A stretch of DNA of 64,000 nucleotides from the NCBI GenBank assembly GCA_030627005.1, contig DAOUSW010000002.1:1-64000 (forward strand), read 5' to 3'. Positions 43,507-53,178 of this stretch are shown piece after piece. A program made the position numbers and the translations under genes. A model generated the notes under the pieces. That model was not told the origin of the DNA. It did no database searches and saw only the letters and a program-made list of their open reading frames with translations. The stretch is from MTP4 sp9310u (GTDB lineage Archaea > Halobacteriota > Methanosarcinia > Methanosarcinales > Methanosarcinaceae). How positions within the stretch are numbered: position 1 is the first letter of the stretch; each line of letters opens with the position of its first letter.

Positions 43507-44844
43507 ATGCCCGAACACCAGCAAATAGAGCAATCCAAAAAACCGGAGTCTACTTTTCAAAAGCAAGCAACCCACGTAAGCCAGAGCCCCGTGTCAAATC
43601 CTTTTTCTATTATCCAGCGTGCTAAAATCAACCCGAAATCTCTTACTCATGCTGATGTTATGCAGCTCCAGCGTACTATAGGGAACAGGGCAGTTGGGAG
43701 GTTGCTTTCAAGTATTGGAAGGCTCCCATCTGCAGCTCGACATGCAACAGTCCAGCGGCAGGAAATCCCAGAGGAAGAAGAGCTTCTTCAGGGCAAAATG
43801 ATAGACCCCCTCCAGCGCCAGGAAATGCCGGAGGAAGAGGAACCTCTTCAAGGTAAAATGATTGGGACAGTTCAGCGACAGGAACCAGAGGAAGAAGAAC
43901 TTATTCAGGGTAAGATGATTGAGACCGTCCAGCGGCAGGAGGTTCCAGAGGAAGAAGAGCTTCTTCAGGGCAAGTTTGAAACTGTACAGCGTCAGGAACC
44001 CGAAGAAGAACTCATGCAGGGAAAATTCACTGATGAGTGTGTTCAGTGCCAGATGCCAGAAGATGAAGAAGAGCTGATGAAAGGGAAGTTTACATCGGGG
44101 CTGACCGGCACCTTACAGGCAAAGGAGGAAACACCACCAAATAAGACCGGCATGCCTGATAATCTGAAATCGGGTATTGAGAATATCTCAGGCATGGAAC
44201 TCTCAGGTGTGCGCGTGCATTACAACTCATCGAAACCTGGGCAGCTCAATGCGCTTGCTTATACCCAAGGGGTTGACATCCACGTAGCCCCCGGACAGGA
44301 ACAGCATTTGCCGCACGAAGCATGGCACGTAGTCCAGCAGGCGCAGGGCCGCGTAAAGCCGACGATGCAGCTGAAGGACGGGGTTCCGGTCAATAATGAC
44401 AAGGGGCTGGAGCATGAAGCGGATGTGATGGGAGCAAAGGCGGTGGAAAAAACCGTGCAGTTTCAGGGCCCCGAAGAGGAGGAATTGCTGCAAGGCAAAT
44501 TCGGCGTCGTGAAACTGAAACATGAACCTTCTCCCCAACACGCAAAAGGATGTGCATGTCATGGTTGCACAACACAATCGGGAGTGAAGGCGTTATCATC
44601 GACCGTGCAAGGAAAGATGTACGGAGCCGGAATCGGCCTAATCCAGCTTAAGGAATGCTGGTACTGCGGATACGAAAATGGGCACGCACCTGGTTGTACA
44701 CCAGAGGCAAGGGCTAAGGCTGCCAAGGAAAAAAAGGATGCTAACAGAAGGGCGGCTGATCAGAGCAATGACAATCGAACACGGAAAGACCAATCGCACC
44801 CGCACCATGGAAACAAAAACGTGAAGAAAGCGTGGAAAAAATAG
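43507..44844 (+). CDS. eCIS effector 6: leader, acidic repeats, DUF4157, Cys-cluster tail
   Basis: 445 residues. Leader, six acidic repeats (about 82-205, two with QCQ variants), DUF4157 at about 210-310 (LPHEAWHVVQQAQGRVKPTM), then one more isolated acidic repeat (VQFQGPEEEELLQGKF). The tail has two Cys clusters (CACHGCTT; CWYCGYENGHAPGC) and a basic, His-rich end (RKDQSHPHHGNKNVKKAWKK). It may be a zinc-binding nucleic-acid-targeting toxin (inference). The repeat after DUF4157 shows that the repeat unit can move within the gene. Confidence 0.8.
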   Translation: MPEHQQIEQSKKPESTFQKQATHVSQSPVSNPFSIIQRAKINPKSLTHADVMQLQRTIGNRAVGRLLSSIGRLPSAARHATVQRQEIPEEEELLQGKMIDPLQRQEMPEEEEPLQGKMIGTVQRQEPEEEELIQGKMIETVQRQEVPEEEELLQGKFETVQRQEPEEELMQGKFTDECVQCQMPEDEEELMKGKFTSGLTGTLQAKEETPPNKTGMPDNLKSGIENISGMELSGVRVHYNSSKPGQLNALAYTQGVDIHVAPGQEQHLPHEAWHVVQQAQGRVKPTMQLKDGVPVNNDKGLEHEADVMGAKAVEKTVQFQGPEEEELLQGKFGVVKLKHEPSPQHAKGCACHGCTTQSGVKALSSTVQGKMYGAGIGLIQLKECWYCGYENGHAPGCTPEARAKAAKEKKDANRRAADQSNDNRTRKDQSHPHHGNKNVKKAWKK

Positions 44845-46069
44845 CCTTGAAAAAGAGGTTAAGAAGGAGCAACGACTGATTAAAAACAGACTGATAGCAA
44901 TAAAATGCCATGCCTCCAGTCACGCAAGGTGCTCCCTTCCACCTTTTTCACACCCGACCCCATGCGCAAATCCCGTCTCAAAGCCCCGTCCTATCATCCC
45001 TTGCCTACTACCAGATTCTGAAATAGGTTCATAAAACTTGACTTTTGAATAGATTAAACGATCACAGATTTTTCCAATAAACGTACATGAAACTCTGCGA
45101 GTAACAGGCACAAACAAATGAAAGTACTTTTCAACTTACCTTTTTTTGATTATTAAATCCATCGTTACCTTGGGCAGGAAGGTTGTATTCATTTTGGTTC
45201 TTTACCCATCCAGATTTGTAATTTGGAATTGCCTAAGTTATAAGATCTCTATTTTCGGATCAAAATTTAGAAATTCCCAAGCTGAATGTGTGTATTGACG
45301 CCGTCAAAAAACTAACCAGTGAATTGCCATCGAAGGCTCAAATGTGACCTTGATCACGGATGCCAAATTGCCTTCGAGGCAATCATACTGCCCATATAAA
45401 AGACGTAGTATCCTCAAGTTCACATTCCGGACCCTGACTTCAATTTAGCAGGAAAAAACGCGATGTTGGGTTCCTACATAATAAGAAATTTTTAATAAGG
45501 GTCCGGAGTGCGAAATCGGCGGTACTTTCATGCCAAATAAGATTTGTGGCTCTTCACTGATTGTATGGGTTGAAAATAATTTTTTAGTTTAAAAGTAGCC
45601 AGGCCAAAAAGAGAAACATCAAGCCTGAATTTGATTTTCAACAAAAAGTATTTTAAGATATTAGATATGTTACTTCAATATTTAAGAGAGGGATGGAAGT
45701 TACCCACTCGAAACAGCGAAGAGCTGAATTGGAATCTAAGTACTACCATTACGTCTCCTGCGTCGTGAGCTGTGAGTTCGTCCTCGATCCGAGGAAAAGG
45801 AAAAATTTGTCCCGTTCAAGGATGCTGCCGTTTTTTAGAATTATGACCACTTATCGGGATCAGAAACTGAATTGGTCACCAAAAATACGAGATCCAAAGA
45901 AGCTAATTTTGAGTTTAGGGATCGGCTCTTTAACAAAAGATTAAGTTTATTAAAAATGATACCACTTTTAAACTGTAAAAAATCCGTAAGTTCCCAGAAG
46001 ATCATAAGATCATTAAATTTTCATTTTTTGGATGTAAATTTAACTTAAAACCCCTTCAGGAAACCGAAA
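44845..46069. other. Long non-coding interval between effectors and eCIS core
   Basis: 1.2 kb with no convincing gene. Short frames at 44920-45117 (reverse) and 45693-45944 (forward) have random-looking composition and no ribosome site, and may be relics of another cassette. The last 50 bases before the ATPase are AT-rich and probably its promoter. Confidence 0.45.
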
Positions 46070-48460
46070 ATGAGTTCCATAAACTGCGAGGATCTCGCTG
46101 AATTTGCGAAAAGTCAGGATCACAAACCGGATTCGTATTTGAACGGAAACAGGCAGAATCCCTTTTTAGTCGGAGAGTTCTACAGGAACAGCGCCGAGCA
46201 CCTTCAGGAAGAACTGGCACGGATAGGGGCGCTTATCCGACTTTTCCTTGAAAAAACCGGAGCTGAGGCCGGGGAGGAGAGTCAGGACTTTGGGGGGCTG
46301 TTCATTTCGGAAGCTGAGGTAAACTCGATTATACAGGCTGTGTGCTGCGGGGCTGCGGCTTCTGGGGGGCAGGGGCTGAAATCAGAGGAAATTGAGGCGT
46401 GGGAGAGGACTATCAGCAGGAAAAAGGCTGAGAGCCTGAAGAGGGGGATTGAGTTGAGACTGCACAGCTTATCGGAACTTTTTTCCCTGACGCCTTTTGA
46501 GAGGGATGTCCTTTTGATAGGGCTTGCCCCGGAACTTGACGGACGCTTTGCAAAGCTGTACGCCTACCTGCAAAATGACCTGACAAAAAAGCAGCCATCG
46601 GTGGGGATGCTGCTTGAGCTGTTCTGCGCCAGCCTTGAGGAGAAACTTGAGGCAAGGGAATACTTTTCCCCGTCTGCCCCTCTGCTCGGAAACAGGCTTA
46701 TTTCTCTTGTTGGGGACGGGGCGGATGCAAACCCTCCCCTGCTGTCAAGGTCCGTTAAACTGGATGAGAGGATAGCGGCTTTTTTACTGAATTCGGATGG
46801 AACTGACCCGAAAATTGCCCGGTTTTCAACGCTAGTAAAGCCTGTAAGGTCTTTTGGCGACCTGATTGTCCCGGCCGAGCATAAAAACTGCCTGCTTGAA
46901 GCGGTAAAGCGGAGAATTGAGGAAGATTCCAGGCTTATGTTTTTCTTTTACGGGCCCTCGGGGACAGGAAAAAAGCTTGCGGCTGAGGCGTGCTGCAGGG
47001 AACTCGGGGTAAATTTGCTTCTGGCAGATGCCGGGGCGTTTCCAAAAGGCGGGGAAGGCGAAGCCCTGAGCCTGGTTTTGCGGGAAGCTCTCCTCCAGCA
47101 GGGGGCGGTTTTCCTTGACAATTTTGATGCTTTATGGGGGCGCAGTTCACAGGGGCAGGACGCAGATGCCGGTCTTTCTGGCTCCGGCTCTTCTGGCTCC
47201 GGCATTTCTGGCTCCGGTCTTTCTGGCTCCGGTCTTTCTGGCTCCGGTTTTTCTGGCTACAGCCTTTCAGGGCTGGTTCGGGAAATGGACTCTTTTCCGG
47301 GACCTGTATTTTTGTCCGGGGAAAAGAGCTGGGAGCCGGGAAGTGCCCTGAAAAACAATATTTTTATTAGCTGTGCTTTTCCCCTGCCTTCTTTTGCAGA
47401 AAGGAAACAGCTCTGGGAACTTTGCTTGAAAAATTCCGAACACAGTTCCGGCGAGACAGATCTGGAAGACCTGGAAGACCTGGAAGACCTTGCTGCCAGG
47501 TTCAAGCTGAGCGGGGGGCATATAGTTGATGCGGTCTGCACGGCAAGGGGGTTTGCGGCGGCAAGGAGTTCCGGGAAGTCAGCCATTTCCAGGGAAGACC
47601 TCTACAGGGCTTGCAGGAACCGGTCCAGCCGGAAACTCGACTCCCTTGCCCGGAAAATCAACCCCCGGCGGAAGTGGCAGGACATTGTCCTGCCTCCGGC
47701 TGTAAAAGAGCAGCTTGGGGAGATATGCGCTTTTGTCAGGCATAAGGAGACCGTCTACTCCGAATGGGGCTTTGATAAAAAGCTTTCCATTGGAAAGGGG
47801 TTGAATATCCTTTTTGCAGGGCCCTCAGGCACTGGAAAGACCCTGGCTGCGGAGATCATCGCAGGGGAGGTCGGGCTTGACCTCTATAAAATTGACCTCT
47901 CAGGCATTGTGAGCAAGTACATCGGGGAAACGGAAAAGAATTTGAAGAAGATCTTCGGGGAAGCCGAAACAGGAAACGCCATCCTCTTCTTTGACGAAGC
48001 CGACGCCCTTTTCGGGAAGCGTTCCGAGGTCAAGGACTCCCACGACCGCTATGCAAACATCGAGGTAAACTACCTGCTCCAGCAGATGGAAGAGCACGAA
48101 GGGATTATCATCCTTGCAAGTAATTACAAAAAGAACCTTGACGATGCCTTCCTCAGGAGACTGCAGTTTGCGGTGGAATTCCCCATTCCCGACGAAGCCT
48201 CCCGGCGGGAGATCTGGACCGGCATGTTCCCGGAAAAAGCCCCGCTCGGAGAAGACCTGGACTTCAATTTTCTCTCAAAATTCAAGCTCACCGGAGGGAA
48301 CATAAAAAATATTGCCCTGCTTTCCGCCGTGCTTGCAGCGGACGGTTCCGGAACCATAGGAATGAACGAAGCCCTCAGGACTCTCAAGCGGGAATTCCAG
48401 AAAATGGGCAAGATCTGCACCCCTGCGGATTTCGGGGATTATTACGAGCTTGTGAAATGA
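46070..48460 (+). CDS. eCIS AAA+ ATPase (Afp15/Pvc15-like)
   Basis: 796 residues with two AAA+ modules. The first has Walker A GPSGTGKK near residue 293 and GAVFLDNFDALWG as a weak Walker B. The second is canonical: GPSGTGKTLAAEII near 583, the pore loop SKYIGETEKNL, ILFFDEADALFGKRS near 638, sensor ILASNYKKNLDDAFLRRLQF. Between the modules are a Gly/Ser tract (about 367-398, SGSGLSGSGLSGSG) and a short EDLEDLEDL repeat. Such ATPases are conserved in eCIS and thought to act in particle assembly. First gene of the structural cluster, same strand as the rest. Confidence 0.9.
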   Translation: MSSINCEDLAEFAKSQDHKPDSYLNGNRQNPFLVGEFYRNSAEHLQEELARIGALIRLFLEKTGAEAGEESQDFGGLFISEAEVNSIIQAVCCGAAASGGQGLKSEEIEAWERTISRKKAESLKRGIELRLHSLSELFSLTPFERDVLLIGLAPELDGRFAKLYAYLQNDLTKKQPSVGMLLELFCASLEEKLEAREYFSPSAPLLGNRLISLVGDGADANPPLLSRSVKLDERIAAFLLNSDGTDPKIARFSTLVKPVRSFGDLIVPAEHKNCLLEAVKRRIEEDSRLMFFFYGPSGTGKKLAAEACCRELGVNLLLADAGAFPKGGEGEALSLVLREALLQQGAVFLDNFDALWGRSSQGQDADAGLSGSGSSGSGISGSGLSGSGLSGSGFSGYSLSGLVREMDSFPGPVFLSGEKSWEPGSALKNNIFISCAFPLPSFAERKQLWELCLKNSEHSSGETDLEDLEDLEDLAARFKLSGGHIVDAVCTARGFAAARSSGKSAISREDLYRACRNRSSRKLDSLARKINPRRKWQDIVLPPAVKEQLGEICAFVRHKETVYSEWGFDKKLSIGKGLNILFAGPSGTGKTLAAEIIAGEVGLDLYKIDLSGIVSKYIGETEKNLKKIFGEAETGNAILFFDEADALFGKRSEVKDSHDRYANIEVNYLLQQMEEHEGIIILASNYKKNLDDAFLRRLQFAVEFPIPDEASRREIWTGMFPEKAPLGEDLDFNFLSKFKLTGGNIKNIALLSAVLAADGSGTIGMNEALRTLKREFQKMGKICTPADFGDYYELVK
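47165..47264 (+). repeat. Tandem Gly/Ser codon repeat in the ATPase gene
   Basis: Units of about 18 bases (TCTGGCTCCGGTCTT type) are repeated five to six times, coding for SGSGLS. Near-perfect identity suggests recent expansion of a flexible linker. Confidence 0.85.
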
Positions 48461-48479
48461 TGGAAAATTGAAGGCAAAA

Positions 48480-48679
48480 TTATAGTTAATCCAGAAATTA
48501 ATTACACATTTCAAAATCAATTATAGTCAAGGGCCAAAATATTTCATCAATCTCAAGTACAGGTTTAACCACAGAAGGCACGGAAAACACGGAATAAAGG
48601 AAATAAGGGCACAATCTTTCCGTGCTTTCTGTGTCTTCCGTGGTTTAATAAGTGTAAATATTTACGTTTGGGACTATAA
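48480..48679. repeat. 200-bp MITE-like repeat, copy 2
   Basis: Nearly identical to 22061-22265, including the ends (TTATAGT, ACTATAA) and the internal CACAGAAGGCACGG hairpin. It lies between the ATPase stop and the DUF4255 gene, inside the eCIS cluster. Confidence 0.8.
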
Positions 48680-48744
48680 GAAAAATTGAAGAAAAAGCAT
48701 GAAAAAACGGGTATCGAAATTTCAGATAGCAGGAGAAATGAAAA

Positions 48745-49344
48745 ATGTCGGATTATACGGCGATAGCTGATGTCGGGGAAACCCTGGTAGAACTCCTGAG
48801 GGGAAACATGCAGGACCTGATCCCCGAGGACTCGATAGCCCTTGTTTCCCCCGGGGAAATCGAGGGCAAGGACAATATCCGTCTCTCTCTTTTCCTCTAC
48901 CAGGTCAGCGAAAACATCGACCTGAGAAACATGGACATGGAAAACATGGGACCTTCAAAGCTCAAAGCCCCGCCCCTTGCCCTGGACCTCTGCTACATGC
49001 TGACCGCATACCCCTCTCCCGGGATTCAGGACCGGACCGAAAGGACCGGGGAAGAACACAGCATCCTGGGAAGAGCCTTGCAGGTCTTCCACGATAATGC
49101 CGTCCTCGCAGGCTCGGTCCTGAGGGGGAGCCTCTCCGCAAACAATACCGAACTGCGGGTGATCGGCACTTCCCTGAACCTGGACGACCTGACCAAGATC
49201 TGGAGCACCTTCGGGGACAAAAGCTTCCGCCCCTCAGCCTGCTACCAGGTAACCCCCGTGAGAATCGAGTCCTCCCGCGGAAAGACCGTCAGCAGGGTTA
49301 CGGGAGGGCGCAAACCGCCAGCTCCTGAAAAGGGGGAAAAGTAA
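48745..49344 (+). CDS. eCIS DUF4255 protein (Afp16/Pvc16 N-terminal type)
   Basis: 199 residues. MSDYTAIADVGETLVELLR, then NIRLSLFLYQVSENIDLRN and LALDLCYMLTAY are the DUF4255 signature. The C-terminal half ends AFP-like with ACYQVTPVRIES. In Afp/PVC particles the counterpart caps or terminates the tube/sheath. The stop TAA is directly followed by the next ATG, so the two are translationally coupled. Confidence 0.9.
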   Translation: MSDYTAIADVGETLVELLRGNMQDLIPEDSIALVSPGEIEGKDNIRLSLFLYQVSENIDLRNMDMENMGPSKLKAPPLALDLCYMLTAYPSPGIQDRTERTGEEHSILGRALQVFHDNAVLAGSVLRGSLSANNTELRVIGTSLNLDDLTKIWSTFGDKSFRPSACYQVTPVRIESSRGKTVSRVTGGRKPPAPEKGEK

Positions 49345-49977
49345 ATGGCTCCTTCAGAACCGGATTCAGACAGCAAGAGACTTGCTGGACAGCATGAATA
49401 CGTTTTTTCCTGTCCGTCTTCCTTCAACCTGTCCTTCGCAGTCTGGCCTGTTGACGACTATACGCAAAAAGGGGCTCTGGGAAAAATAAGGGTCAGGCTG
49501 AAAGAAGGAAATATAAAAGCTGTGAAAAACCTGAGCGGATACCAGACCTTTTCCGGCCTGCCCGACGACACGTATACGTTAAGCGTGGAGCCTGAACTTT
49601 ATTTCCCCGAGGAAAGGAAAGTTGATACTTCCACATATTCCGGGTCAAAAGAACCTGTCATCGAAATTCCCCTCAAGCCGAGGCCTCTGTACCCCTTTCC
49701 GGACAGGGCAACCCTTCTCAGGGGCATGCTGGCCGCTGAGAACGGGCTCCCGGCAGGCATAACAATAAAGGCAACAGCAAAAGAACCATCAAAGGTAACA
49801 GAAATGGAAGTCCGGGGAATTCCGGACGAAAAAGGGGAATTCGTGCTTTATTTCAGGGGACCTGTTAAGGGGAAAACCGAGGTCACCCTTGAGATCAAAG
49901 GAGAAGGAGTCGAAAAAACACTTCAAGCAGTGGTAGAAGAAGGGCACAATACATTTGTGGGAGTTATTTCGATTTAA
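49345..49977 (+). CDS. eCIS-associated Ig-like/carboxypeptidase-regulatory-like protein
   Basis: 210 residues, all beta in appearance: SFNLSFAVWPVDDYTQKGAL, LSGYQTFSGLPDDTYTLSVE, and a second beta domain (MLAAENGLPAGITIKATAKE, DEKGEFVLYFRG). It starts directly at the DUF4255 stop (TAAATG). Proteins of this type often accompany DUF4255 in eCIS loci. The role is probably structural; no enzymatic motif. Confidence 0.7.
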   Translation: MAPSEPDSDSKRLAGQHEYVFSCPSSFNLSFAVWPVDDYTQKGALGKIRVRLKEGNIKAVKNLSGYQTFSGLPDDTYTLSVEPELYFPEERKVDTSTYSGSKEPVIEIPLKPRPLYPFPDRATLLRGMLAAENGLPAGITIKATAKEPSKVTEMEVRGIPDEKGEFVLYFRGPVKGKTEVTLEIKGEGVEKTLQAVVEEGHNTFVGVISI

Positions 49978-50812
49978 CTGAGCACAGCAATCTACTGGAC
50001 AGCAATCTACTGGATAGAAATCAACTGGACAGCACCAAAAACATTTAAACAAAATTTATTAACTGTGCCTAAAATTAGTTTAATAGTTGTCCTCTGATTA
50101 ATCCGGAAATCCCTGAAAAACATACATATATTTTTTTGAATATGGAATGAGAAATACCCCGATGCAGCAAACTTTATCAGGGTTTTCAAAGGCTTCAAAG
50201 CCACCCATGATAGTCTTGATGGTCGTGCTGGTTGTGCTGGTTGTGCTGGTCGTGCCGGTTAGCTTTGATACACTCCCTGGTACTGCGATTCCAAATCGCT
50301 TTCTTTTTTGATCCATTTTCAAAAAAAGGATTAATGCTGATGCATTAAACTCAAGATTGCGACAGGTTTTGAATTCTTTTTTGCAAGCCTCTTCAATCTC
50401 GATTTTGCTTTTTGGGATTCTTCAATCTCGATTTTGCTTTTTGGGTTAAAACACTGGGAAAGCTTATTAATTTAGGTTCTGGAAAAGCCGTCCGCCTCGC
50501 TCCGCTCCGCGGCCGTTGAGAGCCCGGGGACTCGAAATCTAAACTAAAAACGCCTCCTATCAGGTTCAATAGATTGGAACCTGAGTAAACACGGGAGTTT
50601 GGGTTAAAATATTGGAATCGTCACATATGGGAAAAATTAACAAGCCTATAAACCAGTCATCAGTTCTGAAAGTTGGGTATTGATTGGAAAATGTAAAAAA
50701 CTTTTTAAAAAGTTGGTTTTTTTAAAATGTTATTCGAATAAACTTTTTTAATTTTTTGTTCCAATGAGCCACCCTGGCCACTATTTAGAAAAGTCAGGAA
50801 TTAGGAAATATG
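49978..50812. other. Intergenic region with tandem repeats and element copy E
   Basis: Contains 15-base tandem units (AGCAATCTACTGGAC) at 49985-50035, a GTGCTGGTT run at 50223-50262, a 28-base direct duplication (CTTCAATCTCGATTTTGCTT start) at 50391-50447 and a fragment of the dispersed GC-rich element at 50480-50560. No gene. The ATPase/DUF4255 group and the sheath group are therefore likely separate transcripts. Confidence 0.55.
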
Positions 50813-50855
50813 AATTTTTAGTATATATAAAAAATTCATAGTATATATAAAATAT
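50813..50855 (+). promoter_or_regulatory. Probable promoter region of the eCIS sheath operon
   Basis: Two direct copies of AGTATATATAAAA (around 50820 and 50840) lie about 140-170 bases before the sheath gene. They are good archaeal TATA boxes and the only obvious ones before a run of same-strand structural genes. Confidence 0.45.
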
Positions 50856-50989
50856 ATGTGATGGCAAATCTAAATATTTAAATACTATATAAAAAATAAA
50901 GCAGTTATCAAAAACAAATTAAGAATGTTTAGGAGATCCGGCAGATTCCGGGTTTTGAAAAATTAAACGATATTAATGGAGAGCTTATT

Positions 50990-52547
50990 ATGCCAGAATA
51001 TCTTTCCCCGGGCGTATATATAGAGGAATTCGAAATTGGCGCAAAGCCAATGGAAGGGGTTTCAACCAGCACCGCAGGGTTCCTGGGAGAAACCGAACGG
51101 GGCCCAACGACCCCCTGCTTTATCACCGGCTGGCTGCAGTACCAGCGGGTCTTTGGCGGTTACTTCGGAAACGACAAATACCTCCCGGGCTCAGTAGACG
51201 GATTTTTCAAAAACGGAGGAAAGCGGTGCTATATAGGCCGGATCGTCAAAGCCGGAGGAAATCCGGCCACAACAGCCAGCTTAAAGCTAAAAGTAAATGA
51301 AGAAAATGCCCTGACAGTAGAAGCCGTCGGGGAAGGAGCCTGGGGAACCAGGGTTGCAGTGCAGCTTTCCAAAGGGACCTTCAGCGGGTTCAAACTGGAC
51401 GTATTTTACTGGAAAGTAAGCCCGGCCGAACTGTACAACCCTTACAAAGAGACGAAAACCCAGCCGCGTCCGGCCGTTGTCGAGTTCTTTGACAACGTGT
51501 CGATAGAAGAAGCGTCCCCTGACCATTTCGAAAAAACCGTTAACGGGATTTCGAATTTGATAAAAGTCTCGATCAAGGAAGGGGATTCCGCAGAGCTGCT
51601 GGATGCCCTAGAAACTCCATCGGAACTTGAATACCTGGCAGATGGCAGTGACGGGGAAGGAGCTTTCGTCCTTTCTGACTATGAACGAAGCGCTCCTGCA
51701 GATGACAAGCCCGGGAAGAGAAAAGGCCTGACAGCATTCAAAGGAATTGAAGACATTTCAATCGTTTATGCCCCCAACGCTTATTCTATCCCCGGGCTTG
51801 TGGGTTCCATTATTTCGCACTGCGAAAACCTCAGGTACCGCTTTGCAATCCTCGATGCCGAACATGCGTCCTCAGACGTTGCCGGCCTGGACCCGAGAAG
51901 TGACAACCCCACAGACTACGCAGCGTTCTATTATCCCTGGATCAAGGTCATTAACCCCGGAAACCGGAATGCTGCAGCTTATGCCTCCCGGTGGGTATGC
52001 TGCAGGCATTTACGCCCGCAGTGACACGGAAAGGGGGGTACACAAGGCTCCTGCCAACGAGGTCGTAAAGGGAGCCTCGGACCTGGAGTTCCCGATCATG
52101 AAGGGAGAACAGGACGTTTTGAACCCGAGAGGAGTGAACGTCATCCGGGCTTTCCCGGGGAGATGAATCCGCATATGGGGAGCCCGCACCCTTTCTTCCA
52201 ACACCCTCTGGAAGTATATCAATGTCCGCCGTCTCTTCATCTATATAGAAGCGTCTATAGAAAAAGGGACCCAGTGGGTCGTGTTCGAGCCAAACGACGA
52301 CCGCCTCTGGGCAAGGGTGAGAGCGACCATAAACCAGTTCCTGACAGGTGTCTGGAGGAGCGGAGCCCTGATGGGGACAACCCCGGAAGAAGCGTTTTTC
52401 ATTAAATGCGACCGGAGCACAATGACCCAGGACGATATCGACAACGGAAGGCTGATCTGTATCATCGGCATTGCACCCGTGAAACCTGCGGAATTCGTGA
52501 GATTCAGGATAGCTCAGTGGCAGGGCGGCTCTGCAGCTACGGAATAA
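50990..52547 (+). pseudogene. eCIS tail sheath, disrupted by frameshift and TGA
   Basis: Contractile sheath (Afp2-4 type). It starts MPEYLSPGVYIEEFEIGAKP with GGAGAG before the ATG. Reading continues to about 51955, where a CCCC run has one extra base: IKVIN then continues one frame over as PETGMLQLMPPGGYAAGIYA. That frame runs to GVNVIRAFPGR and meets TGA at 52164-52166 where relatives have Gly, then resumes in the same frame with IRIWGARTLSSNTLWKYINV to the natural stop at 52547 (FRIAQWQGGSAATE). So two lesions break an otherwise complete 518-residue sheath, the only one in the window. Genuine decay or sequence error. Confidence 0.85.
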
Positions 52548-52640
52548 TGAAACTTCAAAACAGGTATTAGATAGATTGTAGATTCCGGATAACTTCAAGA
52601 ATTAATTAAATGGGACTTTACGCTATAAGGAGGATTAAAG

Positions 52641-53078
52641 ATGGCAGACAGGGTAGACCCCTACAGGCAGTTCCGGTTCAGGGTTGAGATCGACGGCATC
52701 GGCCAGGCGGGTTTTAGTGAATGCACCTTTGCAGATACCACAACAGACCCCATCGAGTACAGGGAAGGAAACGAGGCCACAACATTCCGTAAACTTTCAG
52801 GCCTCACCAAATACGGAAACATTACCTTAAAGTGGGGAATCACCGATTCGATGGACCTCTACACCTGGAGAAAAACGGTCATAGATACGGGAGCAGAGGG
52901 CGCGAGAAAGAATATGGCAATTATCCTGGTTGACGAGGCAGGGACTGATAAAGCTCGCTGGGACATTGTACAGGCCTGGCCGATGAAATACGACCCCGCA
53001 GATTTCAATGCAAAGACCAATGAAGTCGCAATAGAAACCCTCGAAATCGCCCACGAAGGCTTTACCAGGGCGTCCTGA
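52641..53078 (+). CDS. eCIS inner tube protein 1 (Afp1/gp19-like)
   Basis: 145 residues of the T4 gp19-like tail tube family: PYRQFRFRVEIDGIGQAGFS, a YREGNEATTFRKLSGLTKYG middle, LKWGITDSMDLYTWRKTV, and IETLEIAHEGFTRAS at the end. Polymerises into the inner tube under the sheath. AGGAGG lies upstream of the ATG. 93 bases after the sheath stop. Confidence 0.9.
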   Translation: MADRVDPYRQFRFRVEIDGIGQAGFSECTFADTTTDPIEYREGNEATTFRKLSGLTKYGNITLKWGITDSMDLYTWRKTVIDTGAEGARKNMAIILVDEAGTDKARWDIVQAWPMKYDPADFNAKTNEVAIETLEIAHEGFTRAS

Positions 53079-53178
53079 AAGGAGATAATGGAAGAAATCA
53101 GCCAGGAATAGCCTCAAAGAAGCTTCTCCTTGCCCTTAATTTTTTTAAAAAACAGGCTTCTTATTCGGAGATGATGCC

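Noticed and set aside
45693..45944. 83-codon forward frame between effectors and ATPase
   Set aside because: Random composition, no ribosome site and no similarity to neighbouring cassettes.
47115..47370. Overlapping frames with Leu/Trp/Phe repeats inside the ATPase
   Set aside because: They are frame shadows of the Gly/Ser tandem repeat.
52164..52166. Pyrrolysine-type readthrough of the sheath stop
   Set aside because: The interrupting codon is TGA; pyrrolysine is encoded by TAG, and a frameshift is also present upstream.
52163..52547. Separate small genes at the 3' end of the sheath
   Set aside because: Both pieces are in the same frame across a single TGA and match the sheath C-terminus, so they are one broken gene.
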